Positions 59,315-64,000 of a DNA stretch of 64,000 bases are shown piece after piece. The position numbers and the translations under genes are program-made. How positions within the stretch are numbered: the stretch's first letter is position 1; the number at the start of each line of letters is the position of its first letter. The notes beneath the pieces were generated by a model. That model searched no databases, was not told the origin of the DNA, and was given only the letters and a program-made list of their open reading frames with translations. The DNA comes from Dermatemys mawii (lineage: Eukaryota; Chordata; Testudines; Dermatemydidae): assembly GCA_007922305.1 (NCBI GenBank), contig ML677335.1, positions 34,116,952-34,180,951 on the forward strand. The letters run 5' to 3'.

Positions 59315-61770
59315 TCACATTGTTCAGTGTAGTCCTTTGATCTTGGAGGCCCACAATAATACATAAGCTTTGAATTTAATACAATAGATTCCACAGATAC
59401 TTACATTTAATTCAGTGATACTTCCCAAAGATATTTCCAGGAAATTGCCATATCTGTAACACCAACAATTATTACCAAGCTTATTGTTATCAGAAACTTT
59501 GCTCTCTGTTATCTGTGGCCCAGTAATATGCACTGCTTTGTTTGGGGGTTTTTTTCCGCTCAGCTTAGTTCAGGGCTTTGCAAATGAATCAATCAATCTA
59601 TTACATTTTGCAAAGGAACATCCCTTTTGTAGTGTAGACTTCAACGTTAATATGTCTTTCCAGCATAATATCTACAACATTTTGTATGAACTTGCTGCTA
59701 TTGTTAGTCTGTGCCATTATCTGCTTCTGCACTCTTTTGTCTTAGTCATTGGGCCTTGCCCCTATTTGCATAGGCTTCCCGCATGGAATGATTTTCTTTT
59801 TGAATACTTTGCAGTCATTGCTTTGCATTGTGTTTGCATTATGTGGTGATGCTCAGTTATATACATGGTTTGTTTTTTTTTTTCCCAGGAAACACATAGC
59901 ACCTTCACTGACAAGCTTATTCTCCTAGCTTGAGCCGTGTTAGAACCGGAGATGACAACGTCTCTCACCATTTCATAGCTGTCTGCACAGCAACAATCTT
60001 TGACTAACAGCTGTAAGTCAATTTAAAACTATTCAAGTGCCTCTAGGACTCCTTGTATTTTTCCATGGAATTTGTTTATACTGAAATTAGACTTGCTTTT
60101 AGCATATCAGAGGTTTTCAGAAACCTTAGCATCATCTGCACAAATATTCCATGTTATAAAGAAAGTGACTCTTTTTGCACCAATCTACAGAAGCGAGGAG
60201 CTGCATCTTCTTTAAACATTGCTGTGTAGGTCAAGATAACATTTCATACATTTTCTGAATATTTCCCATGGTTATGGGAGGTTTCCACATTCCCAGTACA
60301 TTCTAGGTACAAAACATCAGTCATCTCATGTGTTAAAGAGAACAGTTTTCGACACCTACCATTATTTTCTGTTGTGTTCTAAACTCACTTGATGGGTGCA
60401 TTACAGACCATTCTGTCAGAATATTGTTGCTTTTTTCCATTTCCTAATTCTGATCACCAAAATTAGATTGACTAAAGCAAAAGAAGTCACTCTACAGCAG
60501 GAAGTGGTTCAGAAGAATTTGGTGTCAACCTACCAGATTAATGCACATAGCATATTCTGTTATGGCAGAAAATCCATTTTCATTTATGTCACAGGCATGA
60601 CTCTGATGACCACATTGTCCTTTTGCTTTCTGAACTATAAATCACTTTGGACTGCCCTGTTCAACATAGTGGATTGTTTCAATCATTGCTTGTGATCCAC
60701 TATGAGTTATGAGATAGCTTACATCATTGCTGATCACAGGCACCTAGGAAGGAATCTGAACTTCCTGGGCATCTTCAGATTTGCCCCACTTTTGTTAACA
60801 TATGCATACAAAGCAGGATTTGATTTCTTTTCAGCATTCTCTGGGACAGACTCAGTTTCTGAGTGTCTGGGCAATCAGAATCAATGCCAATGTAAGCACA
60901 GCTCTCACTATCAGAGCTGGGATCAACTGTCAAAATACATGCAAGATTGCGAACAGATGATAAGCTACTGGAAGTGGTTTCATTTGCTTCATAGCTGCTT
61001 TTGACACTATGTTTGTTGCGTGTGCTTTCAGTCCACTGTAATGGCCATTTGCCACATTGAGAGGGCATTGGTTTTCCTTTTGCATGGGGGCAAAGACTTG
61101 GACCTCTTTTTTTTATGAACCTCGACCCTGCTCAACTCCAGTGATGCCCTCAGTCTCTGCAATCCATGTAGTGTATGCAGAAACTAGTAACCAGCCCACA
61201 CTGAAAATGTAGCTATTTTCTCCTTTTTCCTGAAAATCACATGTGCTACTGCTTGGCATTGGCACCTACCAAATGTCCTGATATTTCAGAATTCCATTTT
61301 GGGAAAATGTGCAGATTTCAGGAAACTATGTTAAACTCACTGTCTCTACCTATGCACTATATGTCCCTAACGGAACAGGTGGAATTTCTATTATAGTGCA
61401 GAGTGGATGATGTAATAGTTGAATTTCTATGTTCAAATTAAGTATCTCAGTGTAAATGCTGGAAAGACAGTGCTCCCAGTAAGGCACACTAATGAGAAAT
61501 TTTCTGCATAAATGCTGGAAAAGCAGCTGCAGCAGGAATTTCCCTTTGAGACTAGGCATTTTTTACCTCAGTGAATGGAAGATTCATTAAGACTCTCCTG
61601 TAACTGGGAAAACAACAAGCTTTACTCTTATCTCATTTCCACTAGTGTAAGGCAGGAATAACTACTGGAATCAATTGAATTAAGTTGGTGTGAAAGTGGT
61701 GTCAGATCAGAATCAGATCTGTTGGTGTACATTGGAATCAGACTCAGCAGAGCTCCAATATAGTAGAGTA
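59315..61770. other. Unassigned DNA, possibly a decayed transposon
   Basis: Open frames cluster here on both strands (59484-59849, 60396-60695, 60702-61004, 60775-61068). The minus-strand frame at 60775-61068 is Ser/Asp-rich and preceded by basic residues, which could be a decayed transposase linker. I found no conserved motif or terminus, so I leave it unassigned. Confidence 0.3.
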
Positions 61771-61773
61771 CAA

Positions 61774-62039
61774 CAGTGGTCTTCAAATTGGAGTGCGTGC
61801 ACCCCCAGGGATGCGCAAGCCCACCCCAGGGGGTGCGAGAGACTCCGGCGTCGCTACCAAGCCCGCCCGGGAGACCGCCGAACTCCCGAGCAGGCTATTT
61901 TGGTCCCGCTGAAATGCTGCTGAGGAAAGCAGAAGCTTCCACTTTCTGCAGCGGCATTTTGGTGGACATACCCCCAGGGGCTGCCAGACTTTTCCCTCCA
62001 TGGAAAGGAGCCACAAGGGGAAAAGTTTGAAGACCCCTG
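61774..62039. mobile_element. hAT-like MITE, 266 bp
   Basis: The left end is CAGTGGTCTTCAAATTGG; the right end is AAGTTTGAAGACCCCTG, near-inverse to it. The interior is GC-rich ('gcgagagactccggcgtcgc', 'cgcccgggagaccgccg') in an AT-rich setting, and no coding sequence survives. The expected 8-bp flanks (gagtacaa and gaacagca) match poorly, so this is either old or its TSD has eroded. Confidence 0.68.
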
Positions 62040-62047
62040 GAACAGCA

Positions 62048-62790
62048 ACACTGGTGAATTCTCGGTCTCATTACAATGGCTCTGAGAGAGTCCCTCCTAC
62101 CTCACTTACATTACTGGGGAACAGTGGAGCAAATAGTTCCAGCATAATTGGAGTTCCTCCAGAACACTAGGAAAATAGCTATCTAGGAATCATAGTCTCA
62201 ATGGGGATCTCTGATAACACTGGGAAATTTTAGTTCCAGTATTGGGACCACAACACCCCTTTTCCATCACACTGTAATAGCGCAGGATCTCCCATGTCTG
62301 TCTACAATACGGAGAGAGAATTTGTACTGCACGCTGGAACAGGCCACGGAGGGCAAAACATAATACCGAGGATTTCATAACTAAAATGAAAGACCAGGCC
62401 AAAGCAGGTACCCTGATTCTACTGGGAAACTACTTATTGTACTGAAGGGACAAGGTAATACCAGGTTCTTGTATCTAATGCTTAAATCACAGCTGAAGAA
62501 AACACCCTTTCCCCATGTCCCCCTTAATACTGGTGTGTGTGTGTAACCGAATTGGTGAATAATATGCACAAACAGGTCCTCTATAATACTGAGGAATTTT
62601 ATAGCTCAGGGTGAGCTAGGAAACTGAAAAGACTGTCCCCTGTAATATACAAGGATTTTGTATCTATATTTAGAGAAGTCTCATATGATAAGTGGGGGTG
62701 GGGGAGTGGACGAGGAAACATAATCCTAGAGTTCTAAAGGCCAGAAATGTAGCATGCTAAGGTTCTTAAGGATAACTTAAAAAACAAACT
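62048..62790. repeat. Degenerate tandem array, period about 55-60 bp
   Basis: A core like 'cccctgtaatactggggaattttatagct' recurs with variation starting near 62048, 62111, 62163, 62216, 62306, 62362, 62416, 62456, 62524, 62583, 62642 and 62720. Examples are 'aacactgggaaattttagttcc', 'taataccgaggatttcataac', 'taatactgaggaattttatagc' and 'taatatacaaggattttgtatc'. Most steps are 52-68 bases, with a few of 40, 78 or 90. It may extend either way in weaker form. Open frames in the area are incidental. Confidence 0.6.
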
Positions 62791-62794
62791 AAGA

Positions 62795-63830
62795 AAAAAA
62801 TCCTGCCCCAGATAGCTTTTAAAACTAAATTCCAGTAGCTTCTTGCACCTTAGTGGGAGATGGCTTTGCACAACCCAGCTTTAATTCTATCTAACAAAAG
62901 TCTGTCCCAGCTATGATACCATGTTCCCCCTTGAGAGAAAACCTGAGTTACTCTGAGGGCATCCTCCATATACTGTGCTGAGGGATTTACTTAATTCACA
63001 ACAGCTGGCTCATCCCCATTACATTGACAAGCCTACTAATTAGGTCATGCAGCTGCAGCCTTTCCTATACTTAGGAAGACAGAATGCTAACCCCCCTCTC
63101 TTCCACTCCCTGGGCTAGGTCTATGAATCATAGGATTTTCTGTACCATTGGGGATTGTGAGTCTAATGTTTGCATCTAACTCTCCCATGTCTTTCTATCA
63201 AAATGTTTTGGGGAGAGGGTTCTGTAGCTAAATGTTAAGATAAGAAATTCAGGGGAGCCCTAATGAAGCTGTGAATTGGTATCCATTGTTGGAATCACTA
63301 GATGGGGAAGGGCCACTTGAACTGAGAGAAAAAGCAGCTGTCTCTAGATCACACTGCAAGATCATTTATTATTTGTAAAGGCCCCCAAAGCCTGCTAGTG
63401 GCTTTACAAACCAAACCAAAGGACTTGGCACCTACCTACCTCGAGGAGTAAGACTGGGGAATCATTTTTACAGCTCTATTACCTCAAGCCACATGCCTGC
63501 TTCTGCAGACTTTGGAGCAATGTATCAGTGATAGTTTGTGGCTGAAGCACTTCAGTGGTCCTTAGAGTCATGGAGGTAGACAGAAGCTAGGAAAATCACT
63601 TTCCTTGCACAAGCACTTGTCTGGCCTGCAGTTTTTTTCCTGATTTTTGAGGACTGTGGAATTCATCTGGGTGATTACAGAAGGTTAGAGAGGAAGAAGA
63701 GATTTGTACTGTGAAAGCCCCGAAAGCTTTCATCTATTTCAGCAGACCAGACCCAGTAATTAGGGGCTGGTGATCATTTTAATTCCTGGCTCTGCCACAG
63801 ACTCAGGGTGTGATCTTGAGCTAATGATGT
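62795..63830. other. Unique DNA, nothing firm
   Basis: No gene was found. Weak echoes of the array core ('taccattggggattgtgagtct' near 63143) may continue here. Confidence 0.35.
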
Positions 63831-63835
63831 AGGAC

Positions 63836-64000
63836 CAGATTTTTAGAGGTAATTAGGCATTGCTCTGATTTAAAAGCCACATTTAGGTGCCTAGTGGGAT
63901 TTTCAAAAGCACTTGAAACTCATTGATTTCTATGGCTGTTAGGACCAGATTTTTAAAGATAGTTAGGTACTTAGTGGGATTTTCAAAAGCGTCAAAGCAT
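63836..64000. repeat. Tandem repeat at window edge, about 100-110 bp unit
   Basis: 'gaccagatttttagaggtaattaggcattg' ... 'ctagtgggattttcaaaagc' is followed by 'gaccagatttttaaagatagttaggtactt agtgggattttcaaaagc'. That is about one and a half units before the window ends. Similar 'taggtgcct' words occur near 36960-37080 and 48640-48740, which suggests an interspersed family. Confidence 0.65.

Noticed and set aside
60775..61068. Ser/Asp-rich minus-strand frame as a hAT transposase
   Set aside because: No DDE, zinc-finger or dimerisation motif could be read, and no terminal inverted repeat or TSD was found.

Overview
The window looks like a gene-poor, AT-rich stretch (intron or intergenic) of a large vertebrate genome, most probably a turtle or tortoise. 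The basis is the repeat content: CR1 LINE fragments of several ages, hAT miniature elements with CAGGGTTGGGCAAA-type termini, Penelope-like element (PLE) fragments with the 'tatcagaggggtagcc' terminus, and solo LTRs. I recognise these as typical of chelonians from memory, not from a search; a crocodilian is the main alternative. No bacterial-type operon, rRNA or tRNA is present. No intact cellular gene was found. Almost every open frame is a chance ORF or lies inside a transposon. One possible internal exon (56494-56586, minus strand) is flanked by good splice-like signals but is not recognised.

Layout. 1-10 kb: mostly unique AT-rich DNA, with a 657-bp hAT element (855-1511), a PLE fold-back (3896-4097), a perfect 16-bp hairpin (4908-4947), a CR1 3' end (7985-8512) and a 177-bp hAT MITE (9883-10059). 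10-24 kb: a MITE (10694-10915), an LTR-like block (about 14040-14530), a Gypsy integrase remnant (15381-15560), a decayed non-CR1 LINE (about 18500-19940), a hAT MITE carrying a minisatellite (21788-22347) and an LTR (about 22515-23216). 24-32 kb: a hAT fold-back with two opposed transposase remnants and a nested TA-flanked MITE (24366-26165), then three CR1 fragments, one carrying a nested PLE piece. 32-47 kb: short repeats, a second-subfamily PLE fold-back, a MITE, an LTR in a TA microsatellite, a 900-bp hAT element, a solo LTR with a GTGAG target duplication and a 462-bp PLE fold-back. 47-64 kb: unique DNA, a PLE reverse-transcriptase pseudogene (51836-52440), an LTR, another PLE copy, a CR1 fragment, the candidate exon, two LTR-like blocks, a hAT-like element and a degenerate tandem array with a period near 55-60 bp (62048-62790).

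The most interesting signals are the PLE terminal copies. They have 9-13 bp target duplications, a fold-back structure and a hammerhead-ribozyme-like core that survives in several copies. Next come the opposed-transposase hAT fold-back with its nested MITE, the periodic array near 62 kb and the candidate exon. All mobile elements seen here look dead.
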